Positions 33,135-40,955 of a stretch of DNA of 64,000 nucleotides are shown in pieces. The DNA is taken from assembly GCF_001636425.1 (NCBI RefSeq), contig NZ_KV440953.1, positions 446,847 to 510,846 of the forward strand, read 5' to 3'. Source of the stretch: Heyndrickxia acidicola. Its GTDB lineage: Bacteria; Bacillota; Bacilli; Bacillales; Bacillaceae_C. The notes beneath the pieces are model-generated. The model ran no database searches. It saw only the letters and a list, made by a program, of their open reading frames with translations, and was not told where the DNA came from. A program made the translations under genes and the position numbers. Numbering within the stretch: the stretch's first letter is position 1; each line of letters opens with the position of its first letter.

Positions 33135-33431
33135 TTGAAATGGATTATTCATTATTTGGCTTTTCTAAATATCATCGATGCGCTTGCCACGTATTTTGGG
33201 CTTAATCATTCTTATATAAGAGAAATGAATCCTTTAATGGAAAGTTTGTACAATATTCAACCGCTGTTTTTCTTAGCTGCAAAGTTATTGCTATCAGTGA
33301 TTTTATATTCCTTACTCTATTTTGAAAAAATCCCTGTAAAAAATATGTTTAAAGCCATTACGGTGGGAGCTGCAACCATTTATACGTTTGTAGTCATTTT
33401 ACATAGTATTTGGCTGCTTTCATTAACGTAA
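33135..33431 (+). CDS. DUF5658 family small membrane protein
   Basis: A 98-residue integral membrane protein with about three transmembrane helices (about 1-20, 42-60, 72-95) and the early motif NIIDALATYFGL followed by EMNPLM, typical of DUF5658. Function unknown. The start is TTG 33135 behind AGGGGGTGA; the frame is open upstream to 33117 without a ribosome site. It is convergent with sinR. Confidence 0.8.
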   Translation: MKWIIHYLAFLNIIDALATYFGLNHSYIREMNPLMESLYNIQPLFFLAAKLLLSVILYSLLYFEKIPVKNMFKAITVGAATIYTFVVILHSIWLLSLT

Positions 33432-33476
33432 AAAAGCGTTCCTGATGACAGGGTCACCTGGTAAACGCTTTTATTT
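33431..33476. terminator. Bidirectional terminator between DUF5658 gene and sinR
   Basis: AAAAAGCGTT pairs with AACGCTTTTA; A- and T-runs flank the stem, so it can serve both convergent genes. It overlaps the 3' end of sinR. Confidence 0.7.
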
Positions 33477-33797
33477 GTTTTTTAATTTCCACTTATTAAA
33501 TTCAAGAAATTCACGAAATTCTTCTTTAGAGATGCCGGAATTCATCGCTTCCACGACAAGTCCTTCCCAATCAGAGTCAAGTTGCTGAGTTTCTTGTTCA
33601 GCTTCATCATTTAAAAGGATTTTAACAGAAACACCGAGAACAGACGAAACTTTTTCAAGAAATTGAATAGATGGGTTGGATTGCAAATTTCGCTCAATGG
33701 AGCTAAGATATGACTTCGCTACTCCGGCTCTTTCAGCAAGTTCAGATAAAGAGAGCTCTCTTTGTAAACGATGTTTTTTAATTCGTTGGCCAATCAT
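33471..33797 (-). CDS. sinR: HTH-type biofilm master repressor SinR
   Basis: A 108-residue DNA-binding repressor. The N-terminal HTH_3 domain (about 1-62) has the recognition helix in AGVAKSYLSSIERNLQSNPS, very close to B. subtilis SinR. The C-terminal SinI-binding/tetramerisation helices (about 75-108) include DSDWEGLVVEAMNSGISKEEFREFLEFNKW. SinR represses matrix genes and sporulation and is neutralised by SinI. The sinI gene lies 125 bases upstream on the same strand. In B. subtilis the pair sits next to tasA; here it is between yqkE and yqkF, with no matrix gene nearby. Confidence 0.94.
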   Translation of the reverse strand: MIGQRIKKHRLQRELSLSELAERAGVAKSYLSSIERNLQSNPSIQFLEKVSSVLGVSVKILLNDEAEQETQQLDSDWEGLVVEAMNSGISKEEFREFLEFNKWKLKNK

Positions 33798-33922
33798 CCA
33801 AGTGTCAACTCCTTCGTCTCATTATAGCACAGAACGAAAGTGTTGTTTTTTATATTAATAAAAATTTTAAAGTAATTCATGTCCACCTTATTCATTTGAA
33901 ATTATTGAGAACATGTAGAGGC

Positions 33923-34072
33923 CTAAATGATCTGTTTATTATCTTTTCTTTGTTCATGAGTCTCAATGCTGAGGAAATCTTTAATTTCTTGGATGCTTAA
34001 GCCGAGCTGTTTTGCAGATAAAATTAATTCCAACCAATCTTTGTCCAATACTCTCTGGTTTCCTTTTTTCAT
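33923..34072 (-). CDS. sinI: Anti-repressor SinI
   Basis: A 49-residue protein whose middle (LDKDWLELILSAKQLGLSIQ, then EIKDFLS) matches the helical hook that SinI uses to pair with the C-terminal half of SinR. Indeed it resembles the DSDWEGLVVEAMNSGISKEE segment of the adjacent SinR. GAAAGGA precedes the ATG closely. By binding SinR it releases matrix gene expression. Spo0A-like boxes lie upstream (34194-34222), matching the known control of sinI. It is too short for many gene callers. Confidence 0.88.
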   Translation of the reverse strand: MKKGNQRVLDKDWLELILSAKQLGLSIQEIKDFLSIETHEQRKDNKQII

Positions 34073-34193
34073 GTCCTTTCTTTTCTCCCCTTATAAAAAT
34101 ATGATCCGACCAATATAAACAGGTGACTCATCCACCAGTCTAATTCCTTTGTACTAAAAGTATAAGGAAAACAGCCGTATGAATCTCGTATAA

Positions 34194-34222
34194 TTTGTCG
34201 AGGAGATAAAAGGATTATCGAC
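34194..34222 (-). promoter_or_regulatory. Candidate Spo0A boxes upstream of sinI
   Basis: TTTGTCGAG at 34194-34202 (plus strand) matches 8 of 9 bases of the 0A box TTTGTCGAA. A second TGTCGATAA is read on the minus strand at about 34214-34222. They lie 120-150 bases before the sinI ATG. B. subtilis sinI is activated by Spo0A~P. Confidence 0.5.
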
Positions 34223-34258
34223 ATAAACATTAAATACCACTGGTAAGCGTATCTGTGT

Positions 34259-35173
34259 TTAGCGATGATCTTCGTACTTGTTGGCTGTGAACAAGGCCAT
34301 TAACATTTCCTGTTCCTGCTCCGTTAATCTGCTTGCATTTGCGGCCCTGGCATTTTCTTTTACCTGTTCAACAGAGCTTGCTCCCGCAATAACAGATGCG
34401 ACTGGATCTGTGAAAAGGTTGAAGCCGATAGCCAGTTCCGTCATGGATCTGTCCCGAGTTAGCAGCTTTTGCTGTATGATTTGAAGCAAATCTTTCAACT
34501 CTTCATAGGAATAATTTAAGTAGCCTTGTACCGATGCCTTTTCCAGCATCTTATCACTTAAAATTCCTCTGGCAAGAGGTCCTCTTGTTACAACACTAAT
34601 GTTATGTTCTGAAAGCAAAGGGAAAACCGTTTCTTCCGGGCGGCGGTCAAGAAGGCTGTACTGCATCATCACGCTGACAATGGAAGACTTCTTGACATAT
34701 TCCCGAATAACATTCGGACGAATGGATGAAATTCCGTAATATCGAATGAGGCCCTCTTCTTTTAATTCCTCGAAGGCTTCAATGGTCTCGTCGATAGGAT
34801 CCTCAATCGTTCCGCCATGAAGCTGGTAGAGGTCGATATAATCGGTGCCAAGTCTGTGCAGGCTTGATTTAACTGCTTCTTTTATATAATTCTTAGATGG
34901 ATCCCAGTGCCAGCCCTTACCATCCTCATTCCAGCGATTGCCTGCTTTCGTAGCGATAACAACCTTTTCTCTTACGAATTTTAAGCTTTTTCCCACAATT
35001 TTTTCATTAATGCCCTGATCATAAAGATCTGCTGTATCGAAATAATTAATGCCCTCCTCCAATGCAGCAGAAATAATTGCTTTCCCTTTTGTTTCATCCG
35101 TTCCAATGGACATGCAGCCTAAACCCAGCTCAGAAACATATAGGTCCGAGTTTCCCAGTTTTCTTTTTTCCAA
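34259..35173 (-). CDS. yqkF: Aldo/keto reductase (YqkF)
   Basis: A 304-residue NADPH-dependent oxidoreductase with a TIM barrel. The catalytic tetrad is visible: Asp in FDTADLYDQG (with Tyr a few residues on), Lys in VVIATKAGNRW and His in LYQLHGGT. The C-terminal cofactor segment is VASVIAGASSVEQVKENARA. Physiological substrate unknown. Position and length match YqkF. The mciZ and nudF genes follow as in B. subtilis. Confidence 0.92.
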   Translation of the reverse strand: MEKRKLGNSDLYVSELGLGCMSIGTDETKGKAIISAALEEGINYFDTADLYDQGINEKIVGKSLKFVREKVVIATKAGNRWNEDGKGWHWDPSKNYIKEAVKSSLHRLGTDYIDLYQLHGGTIEDPIDETIEAFEELKEEGLIRYYGISSIRPNVIREYVKKSSIVSVMMQYSLLDRRPEETVFPLLSEHNISVVTRGPLARGILSDKMLEKASVQGYLNYSYEELKDLLQIIQQKLLTRDRSMTELAIGFNLFTDPVASVIAGASSVEQVKENARAANASRLTEQEQEMLMALFTANKYEDHR

Positions 35174-35244
35174 ATGAGCTCCCGCCTTTCATTTAATCTC
35201 TCGTCTATTTTATTAAAAGCAAGAGCCAAAGGACAAGAAAAAGG

Positions 35245-35373
35245 CTAGGAGTTTGAAGAATTAATCCAATCCTTTACATAGGTAAAATGCTTTCCGTAGG
35301 CTTTTAATTGTTCTCTTACTTCCCAGGCTTTTCCTGCTAAAACGATTTTCTTATCGTAAACGTAGACTTTCAT
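35245..35373 (-). CDS. mciZ: MciZ, mother-cell inhibitor of FtsZ
   Basis: A 42-residue peptide: MKVYVYDKKIVLAGKAWEVR then EQLKAYGKHFTYVKDWINSS. It closely resembles B. subtilis MciZ (40 residues; shared pattern VLVGKAWE, LKxYG, FxYVKDWI), which caps FtsZ filaments in the mother cell during sporulation. The location between yqkF and nudF is the same as in B. subtilis. GGAGG lies about 7 bases before the ATG. I see no convincing sigma-E promoter at the right distance. Confidence 0.9.
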   Translation of the reverse strand: MKVYVYDKKIVLAGKAWEVREQLKAYGKHFTYVKDWINSSNS

Positions 35374-35491
35374 AAAATTCCTCCATTTTACTTCAAGATT
35401 GAATAGACGGGCAAAATGCAGCTTTCTGAAACACTTGTGTTAAAATGTGTATGAAAAGTGATATGTGGATTAGAACAAGGAGTGTGAAACC

Positions 35492-36046
35492 ATGCATAAA
35501 TTTGAAGAAATAACGGTTAAGTCTGAAACAATTTTTAAAGGAAAAATGATTAGTCTTCAGGTAGACGAAGTCCAACTTCCAAATGGAAAATATTCAAAGC
35601 GCGAAATGATTAAGCATCCAGGTGCAGTAGCTATTCTGGCAATAACAGATGATAAAAAGATTGTTTTGGTAGAGCAGTATCGGAAGCCGGCGAATCAAGC
35701 GTTAATAGAAATTCCAGCAGGTAAGCTTGAGCCAGGGGAGAAGCCTGAGCTTACAGCAGTAAGAGAGCTTGAGGAAGAGACTGGCTATAGATGTGAAAAG
35801 CTTGAGTTTATTACTTCCTTTTATACGGCTCCCGGATTTGCAGATGAAATTTTGCACATCTATAAAGCGACGGGGCTGAAAAAGCTGGAAGAGCCAAAAA
35901 CAGCTGACGAGGACGAATTTGTAGAGTTAATGGAAGTTACCTTGGAGAAAGCGGTACAGCTGGTAACAGAGAATAAAATTTGTGATGCCAAAACAACCTT
36001 TGCTATCCAGTATGCTCAATTACAAGAGGTTTTAAATGCAAAATGA
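35492..36046 (+). CDS. nudF: ADP-ribose pyrophosphatase (Nudix)
   Basis: Hydrolyses ADP-ribose to AMP and ribose-5-phosphate, removing a reactive metabolite. The 184-residue protein has a complete Nudix box, G(K)LEPGEKPELTAVRELEEE then TGY, at about 73-96, with the REL-EE glutamates that bind Mg2+. The preceding strand has LVEQYRKP, typical of NudF. AAGGAG precedes the ATG. Its stop overlaps the next ATG as ATGA, so the EndoQ-family gene is coupled to it. Confidence 0.94.
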   Translation: MHKFEEITVKSETIFKGKMISLQVDEVQLPNGKYSKREMIKHPGAVAILAITDDKKIVLVEQYRKPANQALIEIPAGKLEPGEKPELTAVRELEEETGYRCEKLEFITSFYTAPGFADEILHIYKATGLKKLEEPKTADEDEFVELMEVTLEKAVQLVTENKICDAKTTFAIQYAQLQEVLNAK

Positions 36047-37203
36047 AAGACTATTTTGTAGACCTTCATATTCATATTGGGCGTACAAAATCGGGTAAAC
36101 CTGTCAAAATAACAGGATCTAAATCCCTTACATTGTCCAATATTTTAAAAGCGGCGAAGTTTCCAAAGGGCCTTGACATTGTAGGGGTTATAGATTGCCA
36201 TTCACCGGAAGTAATAATGGAGATGGAAGAGTTATTAGAAAAAAGCCTTCTTGAAGAGCTTTCAGAGGGGGGATTTCGGTTTGAAGAATCAGTTACGCTG
36301 ATTCCAGGTGTTGAAATTGAAGTAAAGGATGAGAACTGCAAAGGGCCCATTCATGTTCTCGGTTATTTTCCGAATCTCGAGTCATTAAAGCATTTTTCAA
36401 AATGGTATGGAGATAAAGTCACCAATGTACATTTAAGCACCCAACGAATACGTGAAAATGCACGTACTCTTCAGGAGAAGATCATCTCACTTGGCGGTAT
36501 TTTTATACCAGCACATGTATTCACTCCTTTTAAAAGCGTTTATGGAAAAGGTGTGAAAACCTCTCTAACAGAGATTTTCAATCCTTCATTAGTAGACGCA
36601 GTAGAGCTGGGGTTAAGTTCGGACTCTGCCATGGCAGATCACATCAGCGAGCTTCATGACTTCACTTTTGTGACTAATTCAGATGCCCATTCACTAGGGA
36701 AAATGGCTCGTGAGTACCAAATAATGCATTTAAACGCTCCTGACTTTAATGCCGTTAAGGAGGCCCTGCATAGGCAAAAGGGTCATAAAGTAGTTGCAAA
36801 CTATGGACTTAATCCTCTATTAGGTAAATATTATAAAACGGTTTGCTCAAAATGCCTTACCCCTAAAGAAGGAGATATATGTCCGCGTTGTGGGTCAAAG
36901 CAATTTACAAAAGGGGTTTCCGAAAGGATTTCGGAGCTTTCAGATTCTGAAAATGGGCCTGTGAGACCTCCGTACATTCATCAAGTACCACTTGATTTTC
37001 TGCCTGGACTAGGCAAAAAAACAATGGATGAGCTGTTAAATCACTTTGGGACAGAAATGCATATCCTCCACTGTGTTCCGAAAGAAGAATTGAAAAAAAT
37101 CATTAAGCCTGAGCTGGCAGCGCTGATTATAATGGCGAGAGAGGGAAGACTTCATGTATTATCCGGCGGTGGTGGACGCTACGGCAGGATTTCACCGCTT
37201 TAA
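36043..37203 (+). CDS. Endonuclease Q family protein (PHP domain)
   Basis: A 386-residue protein with an N-terminal PHP phosphoesterase domain (His9 and His11 in DLHIHIG, HSPE at about 54, PGVEIEV at about 88, IPAHVFTP, SDAHSLG), then a zinc ribbon of four cysteines (CSKC...CPRC, about 265-285), and a C-terminal helix-hairpin-helix (LPGLGKKTMDELL). Archaeal EndoQ has this same order and nicks DNA 5' of deaminated bases and abasic sites. It overlaps nudF by 4 bases, hinting at a joint role in handling damaged nucleotides or DNA. In B. subtilis the counterpart (yqxK region) appears reduced, from memory. Activity is inferred. Confidence 0.85.
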   Translation: MKDYFVDLHIHIGRTKSGKPVKITGSKSLTLSNILKAAKFPKGLDIVGVIDCHSPEVIMEMEELLEKSLLEELSEGGFRFEESVTLIPGVEIEVKDENCKGPIHVLGYFPNLESLKHFSKWYGDKVTNVHLSTQRIRENARTLQEKIISLGGIFIPAHVFTPFKSVYGKGVKTSLTEIFNPSLVDAVELGLSSDSAMADHISELHDFTFVTNSDAHSLGKMAREYQIMHLNAPDFNAVKEALHRQKGHKVVANYGLNPLLGKYYKTVCSKCLTPKEGDICPRCGSKQFTKGVSERISELSDSENGPVRPPYIHQVPLDFLPGLGKKTMDELLNHFGTEMHILHCVPKEELKKIIKPELAALIIMAREGRLHVLSGGGGRYGRISPL

Positions 37204-37297
37204 AGAGATTGAATGGAGCGGGTTTTAATTCTGCCGTTTTCTGCATGTGAGGAATTTGTATACTTACAGAAAAAATTCAAAATCAACCCAAAACGGC

Positions 37298-37327
37298 TGT
37301 ATAGATATAATTTATTGCCACAAACTA
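37298..37327 (+). promoter_or_regulatory. Sigma-G-type promoter of sspH
   Basis: TGTATA (37298-37303) and CAAACTA (37321-37327) are 17 bases apart and match the sigma-G consensus TGAATA / CATACTA with one mismatch each. They lie about 30 bases before the sspH ATG. Confidence 0.65.
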
Positions 37328-37356
37328 TACCGACGACTGTTTTGGGAGGGTAATAA

Positions 37357-37536
37357 ATGGATGTAAACCGCGTAAAACAAATCATCTCTTCTCCGGCGGA
37401 TATTAAGGTTTCCTACCAAGGGACTTCCGTCTGGATAGATAAATTAGAGGCAGATGGTAAAACAGCTACGGTTCATTTGAGAGGTCCGCTTGAAGAAAGA
37501 TCACAGGTTTCCATTGACGAGCTGGTAGAAGAATAG
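37357..37536 (+). CDS. sspH: H-type small acid-soluble spore protein
   Basis: A 59-residue forespore protein. It begins MDVNRVKQIISSPADIKVSY with VWIDKL and ends in an acidic ISIDEL-like tail (VSIDELVEE), the pattern of SspH family proteins, whose N-terminal xVxRxKQIxxSPxxIxVxY is diagnostic. GGGAGGG precedes the ATG. A sigma-G-like promoter upstream fits forespore expression. It lies between the EndoQ gene and spoIIM and has its own terminator. Confidence 0.9.
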   Translation: MDVNRVKQIISSPADIKVSYQGTSVWIDKLEADGKTATVHLRGPLEERSQVSIDELVEE

Positions 37537-37539
37537 ACC

Positions 37540-37590
37540 CTAAGGACTCGGGTACTTTGCAATGATTTGCAGTACCCGATTCCTTTTTCC
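37540..37590 (+). terminator. Terminator after sspH
   Basis: AGGACTCGGGTACTTTGCAA pairs with the downstream TTTGCAGTACCCGATTCCT with one mismatch, followed by T5. Confidence 0.85.
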
Positions 37591-37723
37591 TTTTTCTTTG
37601 CAGCAGCCATTTCTCTATAAAGAGTTTGCTAGAATTAGAATAACCTCTCTTTTTTTGGCATAGAGTTTAGTACAGCATTCTTAATGTCAGGATATGTACT
37701 TGAAAAGCGGGAGGAAGTCAAAA

Positions 37724-38371
37724 ATGAGGAAAAAATGGTCGTTGTCTAATCCTATCAATCGTCACTTACTAGAATACTCCTCGATTTATTGGTTCATAAT
37801 GGTGTTGTTTTTAATGGGGGTCATATTTGGTGCGGTAATCGTAAATAGTTTATCAGTCTCTCAAAAGGATGATCTTTTTTACTATTTGAATCAATTTTTT
37901 GGACAAATTTCTGCAGGGAAAATGGCTTCCTCTGAGGATCTTTTTAAGTTAAGTTTTCTTCATAATGCAAAATTTCTCGGGTTTATGTGGATTCTGGGAA
38001 TATCCATTATTGGTCTTCCTTTAATATTGATTTTGCTTTTTTTAAAGGGTGTAGTAGTAGGATTCTCTGTCGGATTCTTGGTTAACCAAATGGGCTGGGG
38101 AGGCTTTCTCCTTTCATTTGTCTCTGTACTCCCTCAAAACATGTTTATCATTCCTATGTTTGTCTTCATTGCTGTTGTATCGGTTGGCTTTTCTTTAAAG
38201 CTAATTCGTAAAGTGTTTATAAAGCAAACAGCCAGCTTCCATATTCTCCCGGCATTTTGGGGGTATGCAGCAGCATTGTGCATTGCAATGGGAGTTGTCT
38301 GTGTAGCTGCAGGAGTAGAAGCTTATCTTTCTCCTTCCTTAATGAAGACGGTGATGGCACATGTTAAATAG
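37724..38371 (+). CDS. spoIIM: Stage II sporulation protein M
   Basis: Mother-cell membrane protein of the SpoIIDMP engulfment complex, the scaffold for the wall hydrolases SpoIID and SpoIIP. The 215-residue protein has about five transmembrane helices (about 22-45, 82-108, 112-130, 140-160, 180-205) and the motif LPQNMFIIP, matching SpoIIM in length (214 in B. subtilis). I start it at ATG 37724 behind GGGAGGAAG rather than at 37694. It lies directly before fur as in B. subtilis. Confidence 0.93.
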   Translation: MRKKWSLSNPINRHLLEYSSIYWFIMVLFLMGVIFGAVIVNSLSVSQKDDLFYYLNQFFGQISAGKMASSEDLFKLSFLHNAKFLGFMWILGISIIGLPLILILLFLKGVVVGFSVGFLVNQMGWGGFLLSFVSVLPQNMFIIPMFVFIAVVSVGFSLKLIRKVFIKQTASFHILPAFWGYAAALCIAMGVVCVAAGVEAYLSPSLMKTVMAHVK

Positions 38372-38688
38372 GCGTTTTCGCATAGATTGCTGTTTTACGT
38401 ACAAAGAATCAATACGATGTGTCTGTCTTCGCGGCATCTTTTCTTAAGCCAGGTTTTTCTCCTAAATTTCAATCATTATTTTTGTGTCCATTAACAAAGT
38501 TTACAAAAAAATCCTAATTAAAACACAGTACAATTTAAAGAGTAAAACGTAAATTAATTATAATAATTATTAAAAGGTATTTAATTTAAAAATATAATCA
38601 TTCTATTTAGTAGTTTAAAATAATTTTAGTTTGAATAATATATTCCTTCTGCTATAATAGGACAGAGAGTGGCGAGGGAGGAACATAT
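38372..38688. promoter_or_regulatory. fur promoter region with PerR-like box
   Basis: 317 bases, very AT-rich. TTATAATAATTATTA at 38558-38572 matches 14 of 15 positions of the PerR box TTATAATNATTATAA. TTGAAT (38631-38636) and TATAAT (38653-38658), 16 bases apart, form a good sigma-A promoter. The box is about 60 bases upstream of that -35, so a second promoter may exist. B. subtilis fur is PerR-regulated. Confidence 0.6.
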
Positions 38689-39156
38689 ATGGAAGATCGT
38701 ATTGAAAGAATAAAAAAACAATTGCACTCAGCAAGCTACAAGCTGACTCCCCAGCGAGAAGCAACGGTTCGGGTCTTACTTGAAAATGAAGAGGATCATT
38801 TGAGCGCAGAAGATGTATACCTCCTTGTAAAAGAAAAATCGCCGGAGATTGGACTTGCAACGGTATATCGTACGCTTGAACTTTTAACGGAATTAAAGGT
38901 AGTAGATAAAATAAATTTTGGCGATGGCGTGTCCCGCTATGATTTGCGTCAGGAGGGTGCTGCACATTTCCATCATCATCTTGTTTGCATTGAGTGCGGT
39001 GCAGTCGATGAAATTCAGGAAGACTTGCTTGAAGATGTTGAGAAAATTGTAGAAGACCGCTGGAACTTTAAAATAAAAGATCACCGTCTAACCTTTCATG
39101 GGATATGTTTTCGTTGCCAGGAGAAAAAACATTCCGATGACAGGGGAGAAGAGTAA
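38689..39156 (+). CDS. fur: Ferric uptake regulator Fur
   Basis: Iron-responsive repressor, 155 residues, very close to B. subtilis Fur. The winged-helix domain (about 1-85) includes SYKLTPQREATVRVLLENEE and GLATVYRTLELL. The dimerisation and metal domain has HFHHHLVC (metal His cluster), two CxxC zinc pairs (CIECG at about 99-102 and CFRCQ at about 141-144) and DHRLTFHGIC. The absence of a PerR-specific aspartate context and the strong similarity favour Fur over PerR or Zur. GGGAGGAAC precedes the ATG. Its likely local target is the feo operon at 18.6 kb. Confidence 0.96.
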   Translation: MEDRIERIKKQLHSASYKLTPQREATVRVLLENEEDHLSAEDVYLLVKEKSPEIGLATVYRTLELLTELKVVDKINFGDGVSRYDLRQEGAAHFHHHLVCIECGAVDEIQEDLLEDVEKIVEDRWNFKIKDHRLTFHGICFRCQEKKHSDDRGEE

Positions 39157-39160
39157 CCAG

Positions 39161-39190
39161 AAACCTTTTCGAAACCAGAAAAGGTTTTTT
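39161..39190 (+). terminator. Terminator after fur
   Basis: AAACCTTTTC pairs with GAAAAGGTTT and ends in T6; 5 bases after the stop. Confidence 0.92.
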
Positions 39191-39204
39191 ATTATGGCTT
39201 TGCC

Positions 39205-39530
39205 CCTAATGCTGGCCGCCGATAAGCAGTGTCCCTTCGCTTTTCTATTTGTCTAGCTCCAGGTCCCATCGGCTCGAGGTCATAAGCCAATCCGTCAAGA
39301 AGGTTAAAATAACAAACCTTCATGCCGGCTCGTCTTATGCTGGTCACCGATAAGCAGGGACCCTCCGCTTTTCTATTGTGTCTAGCTCCAGGCTCCAGCG
39401 GCTAGCAGACTTTCCGTCTTCTCCATGCGATAATTCTACATCGAAAAACTATCGTTTTTCGTGTATCCTTTATCTCAGTCGAAGCCTAAAAAGTCTGTAC
39501 GCCGCTAAACGTCGCCCTCCGCTTTTCTTC
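39205..39530 (-). repeat. Tandem, diverged R1 repeats between fur and yqzK
   Basis: Three consecutive partial units. Each begins GTCTAGCTCCAG (at about 39251 and 39380; the first unit lacks it) and ends in GCTTTTCT preceded by a CGATAAGCAG-type or CGCCGCTAAACG string. The last unit keeps the TATCTCAGTCGAAGCCT segment seen at 16105-16240. No coding potential. Confidence 0.75.
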
Positions 39531-39611
39531 TTTAAGGTATAAATTTCTGATTCTCTGTCATAGCTTGTATTAATGATATTTTTTCAAAGATTTGATAAGG
39601 GGACGGTTTAG

Positions 39612-39833
39612 ATGGCAGGGATAAGGATCATTTTTGGAATTATTAAGGTATTTATATTGTTTACAGGCTGCACGCTCCTTTTTTATTATGGTATCATGTG
39701 GGTAAACCAGGAGTATGAAGGCTATCACCAGTATGATAAGCCGAGCGGCGCTGCTGTAAAAGTCAGTACGGAACCGCAGGAAAATCAAAATTGGTTTAAC
39801 CGGCTGCTTTTGTACTATTCAGATGGGGAGTAA
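39612..39833 (+). CDS. yqzK: YqzK family protein (DUF4227)
   Basis: A 73-residue protein with one N-terminal transmembrane helix (about 5-29), then a short region with [18 protein letters not shown] and [14 protein letters not shown]. It fits DUF4227/YqzK, found just before xerD in bacilli; function unknown. The stop is 5 bases before the xerD ATG, so the two are co-transcribed. Confidence 0.85.
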   Translation: MAGIRIIFGIIKVFILFTGCTLLFYYGIMWVNQEYEGYHQYDKPSGAAVKVSTEPQENQNWFNRLLLYYSDGE

Positions 39834-39838
39834 TAGGA

Positions 39839-40732
39839 ATGGAAGAAAGGCTAAAAGATTTTATCCACTTTATGGTGGTTGAAAAAGGACTGTCTAAAAA
39901 TACGATTGTATCATATGAAAGAGATTTGAATCATTATTTAACGTATAGTAAAAATGTAGAACAAATATCTTCTTTAAATGACATTACTCGTTTTCATATT
40001 TTACATTTTCTCAATCATTTAAAACAGCAGGGGAAATCTGCAAAAACAATGGCAAGGCATGTAGCTTCCATACGGTCCTTTCATCAATTCCTTTTAAGGG
40101 AAAAAGCGGTAGAACAGGATCCTACTGTACATATAGAAACTCCACAAACAGAAAGAAGCCTTCCGAAGGTACTCAGTCTATCAGAAGTGGAAGCCTTGCT
40201 GGAAGCTCCAAAGGGCACAGATCCTTTTGCCTTGAGAGACCGTGCCATGCTAGAGCTTTTATATGCTACGGGAATCAGGGTAAGCGAGCTGATCCAGCTT
40301 AATATGGATGACCTGCATCTTATGATGGGATTTATACGCTGCATTGGTAAAGGGAACAAGGAAAGAATTATACCGATTGGAAAAACAGCTGCAGCTGTTC
40401 TCGAAACATATCTTAGTGAAGGAAGGCTCAAATTAAGATCTAAAAATCATTCAACAGATGCTCTGTTTTTGAATCATCATGGAAATCGCCTAACAAGGCA
40501 GGGTTTTTGGAAAATATTAAAGGGGCTTGCCAAAAAGGCTAATATCGAAAAAGAAATCACACCCCATACTTTGAGGCATTCCTTTGCTACACATCTATTG
40601 GAAAACGGGGCTGACTTAAGGGCAGTACAGGAAATGCTGGGACATGCTGATATTTCGACCACTCAAATCTATACGCATGTTTCGAGAACAAGGCTGAAGG
40701 ATGTCTATTCAAAGCATCATCCGCGGGCTTAA
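39839..40732 (+). CDS. xerD: Site-specific tyrosine recombinase XerD
   Basis: Resolves chromosome dimers at dif together with a second Xer protein (CodV/XerC, not in this window). The 297-residue protein has a SAM-like core-binding domain (about 1-85) and a catalytic domain with Arg in [12 protein letters not shown] (about 147), Lys in [11 protein letters not shown], His-x-x-Arg in [12 protein letters not shown], His in LGHADISTT and nucleophile Tyr in QIYTHVS. Position matches ripX of B. subtilis. GGGGAG precedes the ATG. Confidence 0.95.
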   Translation: MEERLKDFIHFMVVEKGLSKNTIVSYERDLNHYLTYSKNVEQISSLNDITRFHILHFLNHLKQQGKSAKTMARHVASIRSFHQFLLREKAVEQDPTVHIETPQTERSLPKVLSLSEVEALLEAPKGTDPFALRDRAMLELLYATGIRVSELIQLNMDDLHLMMGFIRCIGKGNKERIIPIGKTAAAVLETYLSEGRLKLRSKNHSTDALFLNHHGNRLTRQGFWKILKGLAKKANIEKEITPHTLRHSFATHLLENGADLRAVQEMLGHADISTTQIYTHVSRTRLKDVYSKHHPRA

Positions 40733-40736
40733 AAAG

Positions 40737-40767
40737 AAAACCGCTTTAATGGGAGCGGTTTTTTCTT
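40737..40767 (+). terminator. Terminator after xerD
   Basis: AAAACCGCT and AGCGGTTTT form a 9-bp stem, 8-base loop, followed by TTC; 4 bases after the stop. Confidence 0.88.
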
Positions 40768-40892
40768 GTCTTCTTATGGTTTAATTTAGTAAACTATAGA
40801 TGTCAGACCTCTTACAAATCGATTTAGCTATTAAACCTTCTAAAATAGGGTATGATAGCTAAGAAAATTCGTTTACTTTAATAGGAGCGGTT

Positions 40893-40906
40893 TGTAAACG
40901 CTTCAT
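40893..40906 (+). promoter_or_regulatory. Possible cre site upstream of deoB
   Basis: TGTAAACGCTTCAT matches about 11 of 14 positions of the CcpA cre consensus, 63 bases upstream of deoB. B. subtilis drm-pupG is catabolite-repressed. Confidence 0.35.
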
Positions 40907-40955
40907 CATATTTTCCTTTAATGACGGGAATTTTTATCAAATAGGAGGATTAGAA

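Noticed and set aside
38689-39156. PerR or Zur interpretation of the Fur-family gene
   Set aside because: Near-identity to B. subtilis Fur as recalled, and the spoIIM-fur-yqzK-xerD order, favour Fur.
39839-40732. Phage integrase interpretation of the tyrosine recombinase
   Set aside because: Length, motif order and position after yqzK and before deoB identify housekeeping XerD.
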